A DNA stretch of 64,000 nucleotides, from positions 396,165-460,164 of the forward strand of contig JAXHLR010000004.1 of NCBI GenBank assembly GCA_034521975.1. Reading direction: 5' to 3'. The stretch is from Acidimicrobiales bacterium (lineage in GTDB: Bacteria; Actinomycetota; Acidimicrobiia; Acidimicrobiales; SKKL01). The translations under genes and the position numbers were made by a program. Positions 48,415 through 57,555 of the stretch are shown here, piece after piece (the stretch's first letter is position 1; every line of letters starts with the position of its first letter). The notes under the pieces were generated by a model. The model was not told the origin of the DNA. It was given only the letters and a program-made list of their open reading frames with translations, and searched no databases.

Positions 48415-49077
48415 ATGCCCGACATCCAGCAGCAGGCCCGAGCACTCGGCGATCCCACCCGCCACGGCATCTTCCGTTACCTGGCCGATGCGGAGCGACC
48501 CGTCGGGGTGGCAGAGCTCACCGCGCACTTCGGGCTCAACCACAACGCCATCCGTCAGCACCTGGCCAAGCTCGACGACGCCGGCCTGGTGGTGAGATCG
48601 GTCGCACGCCATGACGGGCCCGGCCGCCCTCCGCTGGTCTTCGAGGTCGATCCCACCGCCGGAAGTCGCTGGGACGTGACCGGCCCCTACGAGCGGTTGG
48701 CCCGCTGGCTGGCCGAGATCATCCGTACCGGGGACAGTCCCCGGGAGGTGGGTCGCCGGGCCGGTGCCAGCCAGGTGCTGGTGGGCACCGAGGCGCCCGA
48801 CGGCCTGGGCGAGCTGGTCGATCAGATGACCCGGCAGGGCTTCGATCCCACCCTCGACGACCGGCCCGGGGGGCTCGACGTGGTGCTGCAGAGCTGCCCG
48901 TACGAAAGCACCGCGCTCGCCGACCCCGACACGATCTGCAACCTGCACCTGGGGTTCGCCGAGGGCGTCGCCGAGCGCGTGGGTGGCATCGCCATCGGCG
49001 GCCTGCACCCCCACGACCCTCGCCAGGCGCGCTGTCGGCTCCGGGTCCGGACCGGCTCGGAGGAAGCAGGCCGATAG
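48415..49077 (+). CDS. ArsR/SufR-like helix-turn-helix regulator with cysteine cluster
   Basis: A 220-residue transcription factor. The N-terminal winged helix (ALGDPTRHGIFRYLADAERP, then HFGLNHNAIRQHLAKLDDAGLV) is of the ArsR/SufR type. The C-terminal half holds Cys161, Cys175 (13 residues between), His178 and Cys207, resembling the cysteine set that binds an Fe-S cluster in SufR-like regulators, so redox or NO sensing is possible. It is 89 bp upstream of nirK in the same direction and divergent from a membrane-protein gene; control of both is inferred. Confidence 0.8.
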   Translation: MPDIQQQARALGDPTRHGIFRYLADAERPVGVAELTAHFGLNHNAIRQHLAKLDDAGLVVRSVARHDGPGRPPLVFEVDPTAGSRWDVTGPYERLARWLAEIIRTGDSPREVGRRAGASQVLVGTEAPDGLGELVDQMTRQGFDPTLDDRPGGLDVVLQSCPYESTALADPDTICNLHLGFAEGVAERVGGIAIGGLHPHDPRQARCRLRVRTGSEEAGR

Positions 49078-49097
49078 ACGGCCGCCGATTCGGGACC

Positions 49098-49116
49098 TTC
49101 GGCCCTTCCGGCCGAA
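49098..49116 (+). terminator. Hairpin after the regulator gene
   Basis: TTCGGCC and GGCCGAA form a 7-bp stem with a 5-nt loop, 20 bp after the regulator stop. There is no T-tract, so it is a weak intrinsic terminator or a processing hairpin before nirK. Confidence 0.45.
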
Positions 49117-49122
49117 TCAGCA

Positions 49123-49148
49123 GTTCTTCCAGACTTCACTAGAAGAAC
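49123..49148 (+). promoter_or_regulatory. Inverted repeat upstream of nirK, operator candidate
   Basis: GTTCTTC (49123-49129) and GAAGAAC (49142-49148) are perfect inverted arms with a 12-bp spacer, centre-to-centre 19 bp, about two helical turns. The last base is 18 bp before the nirK ATG. A dimeric regulator such as the adjacent HTH protein could bind here; a stem-loop in the nirK leader is the alternative. Confidence 0.45.
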
Positions 49149-49166
49149 CTCTGATAGGAGAACCCG

Positions 49167-50564
49167 ATGACCGCACCCTCCACCTCCTCCCGCGACGCGT
49201 GGCCGATCGTGACCGCAACGCTGGCCGTGTTCGCGCTGATCGTCGCCGGCATCGCGCTCGTGGCCAACACCAACGACGGCACCACGACCGAGACGGCGGC
49301 CGCCGCCGGCTATGACGGACCGGCCCTCGAGGTGGACGTCGAGCTGGGCGATCTCTACATCGAACCCGCCGTCGTCGAGGTCGAGGCCGGTCGTCCCCTC
49401 GTGCTGCACGTGACCAATGCCGGGGCGATGGCCCACGACCTCGCGCTGGAGAACGGCGAGGCCACCGCCATGCTCGATCCCGGCGAGTCCGAGACCCTCG
49501 AGGTGGCCGGTCTGTCGCAATCCACCGTCGGGTGGTGCACCGTGGCCGGCCACCGCGAGTCGGGCATGGAGATGACCTTCGAGGTGTCGGGCGGCGACGG
49601 CACCTCCACCGCGCCGGTCGGCGCGACGGCCGACGATGCAGGCGATGACGGGGGCGATCACGCCACGCTGGGGGCCAACCCCGAGTGGGACGGCGAGTTC
49701 ACCCCGTTCGATCCGGCGCTGGAACCCGCACCCGGTGGTACCGAGCACGAGATCACCCTGCGGGCGACCGAGACCCAGATGGAGGTGGCCCCGGGGGTGT
49801 TCCAGGAGGTCTGGACCTTCGACGACCAGGTGCCCGGCCCGATCCTGCGGGGCTCGGTCGGCGACCTGTTCACCGTGACCCTGGTCAACGACGGCGAGAT
49901 CGGCCACTCGATCGACTTCCACGCCTCCAAGGTCGCCTGGAACGACGAGATGCGCACCATCGCCCCGGGCGAGTCGCTCGTCTACCAGTTCCAGGCCGAC
50001 CACGCCGGGATCTTCATGTACCACTGCGGTACGGCCCCCACGCTGCACCACATCGGCAACGGCATGTTCGGGGCCATCATCATCGATCCGCCCGAGCTGC
50101 CCGAGGTCGATCGTGAGTACGTGTTCGTCCAGAGCGAATGGTACCTCGGCCCCGACGGCGCCCCCGGCGATCTGAACAAGATGACCGACGACAACTGGGA
50201 CCTGGTGGTCTTCAACGGCCGCTGGAACCAGTACGCCCACCAACCGATCCGGGTGGAGACGGGCGAGTCGATCCGGGCCTGGGTGCTCGATGCCGGGCCG
50301 TCGGAGAACTCCTCGTTCCACATCGTCGGCACGATCTTCGACACCGTCTACAAGGAAGGCGCATATCAACTCCAGCCCGGCCCCGGACAGGGAGGCGCCC
50401 AGGCGCTCGATCTCCAACCGGCACAGGGCGGGTTCGTCGAGTTCGACTTCGCCGAGGACGGGCTCTACCCGATCGTGACCCACAAGTTCTCCAACGTGGG
50501 CAAGGGTGCGCTGGGCTTGTTCCAGGCCGGCGAGGTCGAACCCGCCGAGGACGCTGCCCACTGA
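49167..50564 (+). CDS. nirK: Copper nitrite reductase with N-terminal fused cupredoxin domain
   Basis: Reduces nitrite to nitric oxide outside the membrane. Of 465 residues, 12-33 are a membrane anchor or uncleaved signal. Residues about 52-142 form an extra cupredoxin with type 1 copper ligands His90, Cys124, His129 and Met134. The NirK core follows: His247 (type 1), catalytic Asp250, His252 (type 2), His286 (type 2), Cys287, His294/295 and Met300 (type 1), and His385 (third type 2 ligand). The active site is complete. The fused cupredoxin probably receives electrons from a cytochrome or other donor. AGGAG lies upstream of the ATG. Confidence 0.92.
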   Translation: MTAPSTSSRDAWPIVTATLAVFALIVAGIALVANTNDGTTTETAAAAGYDGPALEVDVELGDLYIEPAVVEVEAGRPLVLHVTNAGAMAHDLALENGEATAMLDPGESETLEVAGLSQSTVGWCTVAGHRESGMEMTFEVSGGDGTSTAPVGATADDAGDDGGDHATLGANPEWDGEFTPFDPALEPAPGGTEHEITLRATETQMEVAPGVFQEVWTFDDQVPGPILRGSVGDLFTVTLVNDGEIGHSIDFHASKVAWNDEMRTIAPGESLVYQFQADHAGIFMYHCGTAPTLHHIGNGMFGAIIIDPPELPEVDREYVFVQSEWYLGPDGAPGDLNKMTDDNWDLVVFNGRWNQYAHQPIRVETGESIRAWVLDAGPSENSSFHIVGTIFDTVYKEGAYQLQPGPGQGGAQALDLQPAQGGFVEFDFAEDGLYPIVTHKFSNVGKGALGLFQAGEVEPAEDAAH

Positions 50565-50581
50565 CCGATAAGGTCACCCGC

Positions 50582-50779
50582 ATGGAACCCGAGGCGACCA
50601 TCGACTGCATCGACTGTGGCGGGACGTGTCACCTGATCACTCCCCCGCCCGAGGAACGACGGTGGCAGCCGGGCGACGTCGCGGTCTACCGCTGCGAGGA
50701 CTGCAACGACCGCTGGGACCTGATCCTGCCCGACGAGGACGACCTGCGCGGCGACCGGTGGGAGCCCGACCAGATCTGA
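50582..50779 (+). CDS. Small zinc-ribbon protein (65 residues)
   Basis: Starts with the ATG at 50582, 17 bp after nirK, so probably cotranscribed. MEPEATIDCIDCGGTCH and YRCEDCNDRWDL supply two CxxC pairs 30-odd residues apart, a zinc-ribbon layout; the rest is acidic. No function is recognised. It may act in nucleic-acid binding or be a generic actinobacterial zinc protein not specific to NirK. Confidence 0.7.
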   Translation: MEPEATIDCIDCGGTCHLITPPPEERRWQPGDVAVYRCEDCNDRWDLILPDEDDLRGDRWEPDQI

Positions 50780-50812
50780 TCGCCGCCGCGATGGGTCGCC
50801 GACGCGCTCTGT

Positions 50813-50849
50813 GGGCGCGAAGGTGCTGCACCACGACACGTTCGCGCCC
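50813..50849. terminator. Long hairpin between convergent genes
   Basis: GGGCGCGAA and TTCGCGCCC form a 9-bp stem; the 19-nt loop contains a smaller GGTG/CACC stem. It lies between the zinc-ribbon gene (plus) and the small membrane protein gene (minus), so it can serve both directions. Confidence 0.55.
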
Positions 50850-50867
50850 GGAGAGCTCTTGCAGCCA

Positions 50868-51158
50868 TCAGCTGTCGAGGCCTGCTCGTCGTCGCAGCCA
50901 CCGCCACTGCAGGTAGCGGCGGCCGACCGCGGCCATGTAGGTGAGCCCCAGCGCGCCGACGAACGAGCCGACGAACCAGTTCCAGAACAGGATCATCAAC
51001 AACCCGACCCAGAACACGGCGAAGCCGAGCATCGAGTCGATGATCAGGATCGAGCGCCAGTTGCTGGCGTAGATCGCGGGGTTGGCCCACTTGCCGGTGG
51101 GCTCGAACTCCTCGTCGCCGTCGTCGCCGGGGCCTTGGGCTCGATCGGGGTCGGTCAT
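50868..51158 (-). CDS. Small two-span membrane protein (96 residues)
   Basis: A hydrophilic acidic N-terminus (1-30) is followed by two hydrophobic segments (SILIIDSMLGFAVFWVGLL and LFWNWFVGSFVGALGLTYM) and a basic tail (RRYLQWRWLRRR). The ATG at 51158 overlaps the recG stop by 4 bp. Similar small membrane proteins follow recG in other actinobacteria, but no function is known to me. Confidence 0.7.
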   Translation of the reverse strand: MTDPDRAQGPGDDGDEEFEPTGKWANPAIYASNWRSILIIDSMLGFAVFWVGLLMILFWNWFVGSFVGALGLTYMAAVGRRYLQWRWLRRRAGLDS

Positions 51159-53317
51159 GACTTGAGCAGGTACTCCGAGGTGTCGTCGTCGCCGAGGAAC
51201 AGCTCGAGCTCGGCCGCCAGACCACGGTGGGCGTCATCGACCAGCTCGGGATCGTCGTCGACCATCTCGATGGCGATCGCTCGGGCCCGCTCCACCCAGT
51301 CTCGGTCGCGGCGCAGCGACGCCAGCTTGAGGTCGTTGCGGCCCTTCTGCCGCTCCCCCATCAAGGTGCCCTCCCCGCGGAGGTCGAGGTCGACCTCGGC
51401 CAGCTCGAAGCCGTCGGTCGAGCGCACCAGCGCCTCGAGGCGGGCGCGCCCGTCGGGGGTCGTGGCTGCTCCCACCAGATAGCACCACGACTGTTCGGCG
51501 CCACGGCCCACTCGACCTCGGAGCTGGTGCAACTGGGCGATGCCGAACCGGTCGGCGTCGAGGATCACCATCACCGTGGCGTTGGGGACGTCGACCCCGA
51601 CCTCGATGACGGTGGTGGCCACCAGCACGTCGAGCGCTCCCGAGCGGAACAGCTCCATCGTCTGCTCCTTCTCGGCCGGCGACACCCGCCCGTGCAACAA
51701 GCCCACCGACAAGCCGGCCAGCTCGTCGGAGCGGAGGCGCTCGAAGGTCTCCTCGGCCGAGGCCACCTCGAGCTTCTCGGATTCCTCGACCAGCGGGCAC
51801 ACCACATAGGCCTGGCGTCCGGCGGTGACCTCGGCCCGCACGGTGTCCCACATGGCGGCCTCGGCGCCGCTGACCTGGCCGTCGATCTCGCCGTCGGGTC
51901 GGGTCTGCACCCACTCGGTGACGACGGGGGTGCGCCCGGGGGGCAGCTCGTCGAGCACGGACACGTCGAGGTCCCCGTAGACGGTCATGGCCGCGGTGCG
52001 GGGGATGGGGGTGGCGGTCATGACCAGCACGTCGGGGACGGTGCCGTCGGTGTTGGCGGCGCGCAGCGCGGCCCGCTGGTCGACCCCGAAGCGGTGCTGC
52101 TCGTCGATGACCACCGCGCCCAGGTCGGCGAAGGTGACCCCCTCCTGAATGAGGGCGTGGGTCCCGACGAGCAGGTCGACCTCGCCGGCGCCGAGTCGTT
52201 CGAGCATCCGGCGGCGCTCGGCGGCGCTGGTGCGGTTGGTGAGCAGTTCGACCGCCAGCGGGCGGGTGGCGAACAGCGACGCCTCGCCGGCCTCGACCTC
52301 GAACCCGTCGAGGAGCCCACGGATGCCGAGCCAGTGCTGTTCGGCCAGCACCGAGGTGGGGGCCATGAGCGCACCCTGGTGGCCACCTTCGATCGCGACC
52401 AGCAGCGCGGCGACGGCCACCACCGTCTTGCCGGCCCCGACGTCGCCCTGCAGCAACCGGTGCATGGGATGGGGTCGGCCGAGATCGTCGATGATCTCGT
52501 CGACGACACGGCGCTGAGCACCGGTGAGGGGGAACGGCAACTGTCCGAGGAACCGGTCGAGCTGGGCGAGGTGGGTGGTGTCGTGGGCGATGCCGGGCGA
52601 CTCGGCCTCGAGGCGACGCTTGCGCTGCACCAGCGCGAGCTGCACCCGCAACAGCTCGTCGAACACCAACCGGCGACGGGCCCGTTCGGCTGTGCCCAGC
52701 GTGTCGGGGGTGTGGATGCCCCGGAAGGCGGCGGTGCGGCCGACCAGGTCGAAGCGGGCACGCACCTCAGCGGGCACGGGCTCGGCGAACTCGCCGGCGC
52801 GGTCGAGCACCTCGTCCATCCACCGTGCCAGGTCCCATGACATGACCCTGACCTTCTCGGACTGCGGATAGACGGGGATGATCCGCCCGGTGCGGTCGCC
52901 GACGAGGTCGACCACCGGGTTGGTCATCTGCAGCCGGCCACCGAAGCGCTCGATCTTGCCGAACAGGATCGTGTTGGTGCCCGGCGGCAACTGCTTCTCG
53001 CGCCAGGGCTGGTTGAAGAACGACACCTTGAGGGTGCGGTCGCCGTCGCTGACCGTGGCGTTGACCATGGTCTTGCGGTTGCGGGTCCGGCGGGTCGAGA
53101 TCGACCGCACGGTGACCAGGATCATCGCCTCGTCCCCGTCCCCGAGATCGGCGATGCGGGCCTGGCGACTGCGGTCGATGTAGCGACGAGGGTAGGTGGT
53201 GAGCAGGTCGAGCACGGTGTGGATGTCGAGCTCGGCCAGCGAGGCGGCCTTGGCCGCACCGACCCCCTTCAGCTCGGTGACCGGGATCCTGGCCAGCTGG
53301 ACCAGTGTCCGGGCCAC
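51155..53317 (-). CDS. recG: ATP-dependent DNA helicase RecG
   Basis: Branch-migration helicase for stalled replication forks and recombination. The 720-residue protein has the N-terminal wedge OB fold (AMILVTVRSISTRRTRNRK), Walker A LLQGDVGAGKTVVAVAAL, DEQHRFGV (DExH), MTATPIPRT and the C-terminal helicase motifs VGVDVPNATVMVI and QLHQLRGRVGRG. GTG start at 53317, one base after the DAK2 gene stop. The small membrane gene overlaps its 3' end. Confidence 0.96.
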   Translation of the reverse strand: MARTLVQLARIPVTELKGVGAAKAASLAELDIHTVLDLLTTYPRRYIDRSRQARIADLGDGDEAMILVTVRSISTRRTRNRKTMVNATVSDGDRTLKVSFFNQPWREKQLPPGTNTILFGKIERFGGRLQMTNPVVDLVGDRTGRIIPVYPQSEKVRVMSWDLARWMDEVLDRAGEFAEPVPAEVRARFDLVGRTAAFRGIHTPDTLGTAERARRRLVFDELLRVQLALVQRKRRLEAESPGIAHDTTHLAQLDRFLGQLPFPLTGAQRRVVDEIIDDLGRPHPMHRLLQGDVGAGKTVVAVAALLVAIEGGHQGALMAPTSVLAEQHWLGIRGLLDGFEVEAGEASLFATRPLAVELLTNRTSAAERRRMLERLGAGEVDLLVGTHALIQEGVTFADLGAVVIDEQHRFGVDQRAALRAANTDGTVPDVLVMTATPIPRTAAMTVYGDLDVSVLDELPPGRTPVVTEWVQTRPDGEIDGQVSGAEAAMWDTVRAEVTAGRQAYVVCPLVEESEKLEVASAEETFERLRSDELAGLSVGLLHGRVSPAEKEQTMELFRSGALDVLVATTVIEVGVDVPNATVMVILDADRFGIAQLHQLRGRVGRGAEQSWCYLVGAATTPDGRARLEALVRSTDGFELAEVDLDLRGEGTLMGERQKGRNDLKLASLRRDRDWVERARAIAIEMVDDDPELVDDAHRGLAAELELFLGDDDTSEYLLKS

Positions 53318-53318
53318 G

Positions 53319-55001
53319 TCACTCCACGCCGAGGGTGTAGGGGTAGAGCGGTTGTCCGCCGTGGTGCACCTCGGTCTCGGCGTCGGGGCGGTGCTCGTCG
53401 AGCCACTCGGTGATGTGGCGGGTGGTGGCGGGACTGGACCCCTCGCCCTCGAGGATGGTGACCAGCTCGTGGTCGTCGGTGACGATGCGGTCGACCAGAC
53501 CGGTCACGGCGTCGGCCAAGGTGGCCGAGACCGACACGATGCCCGTCGGGCCGATGCCGATGTAGTCGCCGGTGGCGATGGGTCCGACCTCACAGGTGGA
53601 GTCGCGCACGGCGGTGGTGACCTCGCCGGTGACCACCTCGTCGGCGGCGTCGGCCATGGACACGGCGTTATCGGCGGCGGGGGCCTGGGGGTCATAGGCC
53701 AGCAGCGCGGCCATGCCTTCGACGACGGAGTGGGTGGCGACCACCCGGACGGTCTTGGTGGTCTCGGCGTCGACCTGGTTGGCGACCGCCACGATGTTCT
53801 TGTTGTTGGGCAGGATGACCACCTCGTCGGCGGGCACGGCGTCGACGGCGTCGAGGAGCTGGGCGGTGGAGGGGTTCATGGATTGACCGCCGGCGACGAT
53901 CTGGTGCACCCCGAGCGAGTGGAGGATCCGCTGCACGCCCGGGCCGGTGGCCACCGCCACCACCGCGCACGGAACGGGCTCGCTCGGAGCTTCGGGCCCG
54001 CTTCCTGGTTCGGCCGCACCTTCGCGGACCCAGCGCTCCTCTTCGACCTGTTCGGCCAGGTCGGTGACCCGGATGGTGCGGGGCCGTCCGATGTCGATCG
54101 CCGCTTCGATGGCGGCACCGATGTCATCGGTGTGGATGTGGCAGTTCCACAGCCCGTCACCGCCCACGACCACGATCGAATCGCCGATACCCGCCCACAC
54201 GTCCTTGAACGCCCCGATCGTCTCGTCGGGAGCTTCGAGGAAGTACATCACCTCGTAGCGCAGGTCGCCCACGTCGCTGTCGTGATGCTGGTGGCCGACC
54301 CCGTCGGCGTCGACCAGGTGGGGGTGGGCCGACACCACGCCCTCGCCCTCGGTGGGTGTTGGCATCTCCCGTCCGTCGACCACGTGCAGCATCGAGTCGA
54401 GGAACAGCACGAAGCCCGCGCCTCCGGCATCGACGACACCGGCCTCGGCAAGAACCGGCAACAACTCGGGGGTGCGCTCGAGCGCGTCGAGGGCCTTGGT
54501 GCGGGCGGCGTCGAGGCTGGCGACGAGGTCCCGGCCGCCGGCCACGGCGGTCTCGGCTGCCCCGGCAGCTTCGCGGACCACGGTGAGGATCGTGCCCTCG
54601 ACCGGGCGCATCACCGCCTCGTAGGCGGCGTCGGAAGCGGCGGTCAACGCCGCCGCGAAGGTGGGGGCGTCGAACGTTCCGGCTTCGCGGACCACGGAAG
54701 TGAATCCCCGCATGACCTGGGAGAGGATGACCCCCGAGTTGCCGCGCGCGCCCATGAGGGCGCCGTGTCCGATGGCGCCGCACACCGCGGTCAGGTCGGG
54801 ACCGTCGCCGTTGGCTCCCAGGTCGTCGAGCTCGGCCACGACCGACTCGAGGGTGAGCGCCATGTTGGTGCCGGTGTCGCCATCGGGCACGGGATAGACG
54901 TTGAGGCGGTTGATGTGGCGCTGATGGGCCCGCAGCGCGTCGCGGAACTCGCCCATGACCCGGCAGATGGCCGAGGGGTCGAGACGGTCCAGAACGGTCA
55001 T
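53319..55001 (-). CDS. DAK2-domain (DhaL/FakA/YloV-like) protein
   Basis: A 560-residue protein with an N-terminal DAK2 domain: VYPVPDGDTGTNMALTLESV carries the Asp residues that bind Mg-ADP, and GARGNSGVILSQVMRGF is a second conserved block. The C-terminal part (DADGVGHQH onward, with HIHTDDIGAAIEAA) is the FakA-type domain. Gram-positive homologues bind and phosphorylate fatty acids together with FakB; no fakB is in the window, so that role is inferred. It lies upstream of recG as in other actinobacteria and is divergent from rpmB. Confidence 0.86.
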   Translation of the reverse strand: MTVLDRLDPSAICRVMGEFRDALRAHQRHINRLNVYPVPDGDTGTNMALTLESVVAELDDLGANGDGPDLTAVCGAIGHGALMGARGNSGVILSQVMRGFTSVVREAGTFDAPTFAAALTAASDAAYEAVMRPVEGTILTVVREAAGAAETAVAGGRDLVASLDAARTKALDALERTPELLPVLAEAGVVDAGGAGFVLFLDSMLHVVDGREMPTPTEGEGVVSAHPHLVDADGVGHQHHDSDVGDLRYEVMYFLEAPDETIGAFKDVWAGIGDSIVVVGGDGLWNCHIHTDDIGAAIEAAIDIGRPRTIRVTDLAEQVEEERWVREGAAEPGSGPEAPSEPVPCAVVAVATGPGVQRILHSLGVHQIVAGGQSMNPSTAQLLDAVDAVPADEVVILPNNKNIVAVANQVDAETTKTVRVVATHSVVEGMAALLAYDPQAPAADNAVSMADAADEVVTGEVTTAVRDSTCEVGPIATGDYIGIGPTGIVSVSATLADAVTGLVDRIVTDDHELVTILEGEGSSPATTRHITEWLDEHRPDAETEVHHGGQPLYPYTLGVE

Positions 55002-55035
55002 GGGTGCCGAGGATACCGACTGACCGGGGCCCGGC

Positions 55036-55066
55036 TTGTCCATCGGCCTTCCGACGCTGGTAGGAT
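55036..55066 (+). promoter_or_regulatory. Candidate rpmB promoter
   Basis: TTGTCC (55036-55041) and TAGGAT (55061-55066) with a 19-bp spacer lie in the divergent gap between the DAK2 gene and rpmB, predicting a leader of about 55-60 nt. The -10 is good, the spacing long. Confidence 0.5.
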
Positions 55067-55128
55067 CGCTCCTCGTCCCGGATCGCCTTGGCGCGATTCC
55101 CCTTCGTCTGATCCTCCCGAGGTGCCCC

Positions 55129-55323
55129 ATGGCCGCCGTGTGTTCGGTGTGCGGCAAGAAGCCGTCGTTCGGCATGCAAGTCAGCCACTCGCACCGTCGC
55201 ACCAAGCGTCGGTGGAACCCCAACATCCAGCGGGTCCGTGCCGTGGTCGGCGGATCGACCAAGCGCGTCGACGTGTGCACCGGCTGTCTCAAGGCCGGCA
55301 AGATCCAAAAGGCCGTCCGCTAG
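55129..55323 (+). CDS. rpmB: 50S ribosomal protein L28
   Basis: A 64-residue large-subunit protein: [21 protein letters not shown], then [15 protein letters not shown] and [11 protein letters not shown]. Both CxxC pairs are present, so this is the zinc-binding form. GAGG precedes the ATG. It is next to the divergent DAK2/recG genes, the usual actinobacterial pairing. Confidence 0.96.
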   Translation: MAAVCSVCGKKPSFGMQVSHSHRRTKRRWNPNIQRVRAVVGGSTKRVDVCTGCLKAGKIQKAVR

Positions 55324-55450
55324 CGGGCGCGTCCCCTACCTGGCGAAGCCCTCCATGCCGCCCGCGCGCCCGGTCGCCGTTTGGTCAAACGAAGAACCCG
55401 GAAGCTACCGTGAAGTGCCTCACACTCGACGAGGCGCAGGAGAGCAATCG

Positions 55451-55687
55451 GTGCAGGGTGTCATCAAGTCCTACGACCCGGCCACGGGAGACGGCGTGGT
55501 GACCCGCGACACCGACTTCGGCGAGTTCGATCTCGCCCCCGGCGCCCTCGACGGGTCCATCCTCAGGATGCTGCGTCCCGGCCAGCGCGTGGTCTTCGAG
55601 CTCGACGGCTCGGATCACGCCACCACCGTGCGGCTCGGCTCCGAGGCCGACATGGGCACCCGAGGGTTCCCCCAGATCGAGGCCTGA
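55451..55687 (+). CDS. Cold-shock-domain-like small protein
   Basis: From GTG at 55451 (AGGAGA eight bases upstream) this is 78 residues. QGVIKSYDPATGDGVVTRDTD and RPGQRVVFELDG follow the pattern of a cold-shock OB fold (strand, glycine-rich turn, aromatic replaced by smaller residues). The usual RNP1 aromatic residues (GFGFI) are not conserved, so nucleic-acid binding may be altered. It is 127 bp after rpmB and 55 bp before pckG. Confidence 0.72.
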   Translation: MQGVIKSYDPATGDGVVTRDTDFGEFDLAPGALDGSILRMLRPGQRVVFELDGSDHATTVRLGSEADMGTRGFPQIEA

Positions 55688-55741
55688 CGCCTCGACGTCA
55701 CCGACCCATACTCAACCCCCCGGCGAGAGGCTAGGCACGAC

Positions 55742-57538
55742 GTGAGCACCCCGACGAAGAACTCGAAGCTGCTGACCTGGGTGAACGAGTGGGCCGAGAT
55801 CCTCGGTCCCGACTCGGTCGAGTGGTGCGACGGATCGGCCGAGGAGTACGACCGGTTGTGCCGGCTCCTCGTCGAGAGCGGCACCTTCCGCACCCTGAAC
55901 GAGGCCAAGCGCCCCAACAGCTACCTCGCCCAGTCGGATCCCGCCGACGTGGCCAGGGTCGAGGATCGCACCTTCATCTGCTCCGAACACGAGATCGACG
56001 CCGGCCCCACCAACAACTGGCGGGCGCCCGCGGAGATGAAGGCCGAGCTCACCGACCTGTACCGGGGAGCGATGGCAGGCCGCACCATGTACGTGGTGCC
56101 CTTCAGCATGGGCCCGCTCGGATCGCCCATCGCCCACATCGGCGTCGAGCTCACCGACTCCGCCTACGTGGCGGCGAACATGCGGATCATGACCCGCATG
56201 GGCCAGGCGGTGCTCGACACCCTCGGCGACGGCGAGTTCGTGCCGTGCGTGCACTCGGTCGGCGCGCCCCTCGAGCCCGGCCAGGCCGATGTCCCGTGGC
56301 CCTGCGATGCCGACAACAAGTACATCGTGCACTTCCCCGAGACTCGCGAGATCTGGTCCTACGGCTCGGGCTACGGCGGCAACGCCCTGCTGGGCAAGAA
56401 GTGCTTCGCCCTGCGCATCGCCTCGACCATGGCCCGCGACGAGGGTTGGATGGCCGAGCACATGCTCATCGTCGGTGTCACCCCTCCGGGTGGGCACAAG
56501 CACTACCTCGCGGCCGCGTTCCCCTCGGCGTGCGGCAAGACCAACATGGCGATGATGATCCCCAACCTCCCGGGTTGGAAGGTCGAGACGATCGGCGACG
56601 ACATCGCCTGGATGAAGTTCGACGACGACGGCCAGCTCCGGGCCATCAACCCCGAAGCCGGCTTCTTCGGCGTCGCCCCCGGCACCAGCGAGGCCACGAA
56701 CCCCAACGCCTTGCGTTCCCTCGACGCCAACTGCATCTTCACCAACACCGCCCTCACCGACGACGGCGACGTGTGGTGGGAGGACCTCACCGACGAGCCA
56801 CCGGCACACCTCATCGACTGGCGCGGCAACGACTGGACGCCTGACTCCGACACCCCGGCCTCGCACCCCAACGCCCGGTTCACCGCCCCCGCTGCGCAGT
56901 GCCCGTCGATCGACCCCAAGTGGGAGGACCCCGCGGGTGTGCCCATCGAGGCGATCCTCTTCGGCGGCCGGCGCGCCACGAACGTGCCGCTGGTGACCCA
57001 GGCCCGCGACTGGGAGCACGGCGTGTTCCTCGGTTCGATCATGTCGTCGGAGAAGACCGCCGCCGCCGCCGGCACGATCGGCGAGGTCCGGTTCGATCCG
57101 TTCGCCATGCTGCCGTTCATGGGCTACAACGCCGGCGACTACATGAACCACTGGCTCCACATCGGACGCAAGGGAGACGCGGACAAGCTGCCGAAGCTGT
57201 TCTGGGTCAACTGGTTCCGCAAGGACCAGGACGGTCGGTTCATCTGGCCGGGCTTCGGGGACAACATCCGGGTGCTCAAATGGATCATCGCCGAGCTCGA
57301 CGGAGTGGGGAACTCGGTCGACACGCCCATCGGCCTGGTGCCAACCGTCGAATCGATCGACCGGTCCGGCATCGAGGTCACCGACGAGGAGATGGCCGCG
57401 TTGCTCGAGGTCGACCGCGACTCGTGGAAGGGCGAGATCCCCCTGATCCACGAGCACTTCGAGTTCCTCGGCGAGCGCCTGCCCAGTGAGGTGCGGGCCC
57501 AGCTCGACGAGCTCGAGGACCGCCTCGCCGACTACTGA
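55742..57538 (+). CDS. pckG: Phosphoenolpyruvate carboxykinase (GTP)
   Basis: Decarboxylates and phosphorylates oxaloacetate to PEP with GTP, the first gluconeogenic step. The 598-residue protein has the PEPCK-GTP active site [12 protein letters not shown] (kinase motif), [26 protein letters not shown] (metal-binding Asp pair) and [10 protein letters not shown]. The length is typical of the GTP enzyme used by actinobacteria. GTG start; RBS weak (GAGAGG). It converges with the HNH gene, 17 bp away, without a visible terminator. Confidence 0.96.
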   Translation: MSTPTKNSKLLTWVNEWAEILGPDSVEWCDGSAEEYDRLCRLLVESGTFRTLNEAKRPNSYLAQSDPADVARVEDRTFICSEHEIDAGPTNNWRAPAEMKAELTDLYRGAMAGRTMYVVPFSMGPLGSPIAHIGVELTDSAYVAANMRIMTRMGQAVLDTLGDGEFVPCVHSVGAPLEPGQADVPWPCDADNKYIVHFPETREIWSYGSGYGGNALLGKKCFALRIASTMARDEGWMAEHMLIVGVTPPGGHKHYLAAAFPSACGKTNMAMMIPNLPGWKVETIGDDIAWMKFDDDGQLRAINPEAGFFGVAPGTSEATNPNALRSLDANCIFTNTALTDDGDVWWEDLTDEPPAHLIDWRGNDWTPDSDTPASHPNARFTAPAAQCPSIDPKWEDPAGVPIEAILFGGRRATNVPLVTQARDWEHGVFLGSIMSSEKTAAAAGTIGEVRFDPFAMLPFMGYNAGDYMNHWLHIGRKGDADKLPKLFWVNWFRKDQDGRFIWPGFGDNIRVLKWIIAELDGVGNSVDTPIGLVPTVESIDRSGIEVTDEEMAALLEVDRDSWKGEIPLIHEHFEFLGERLPSEVRAQLDELEDRLADY

Positions 57539-57555
57539 TCCCTGCCCCCTCTCGG

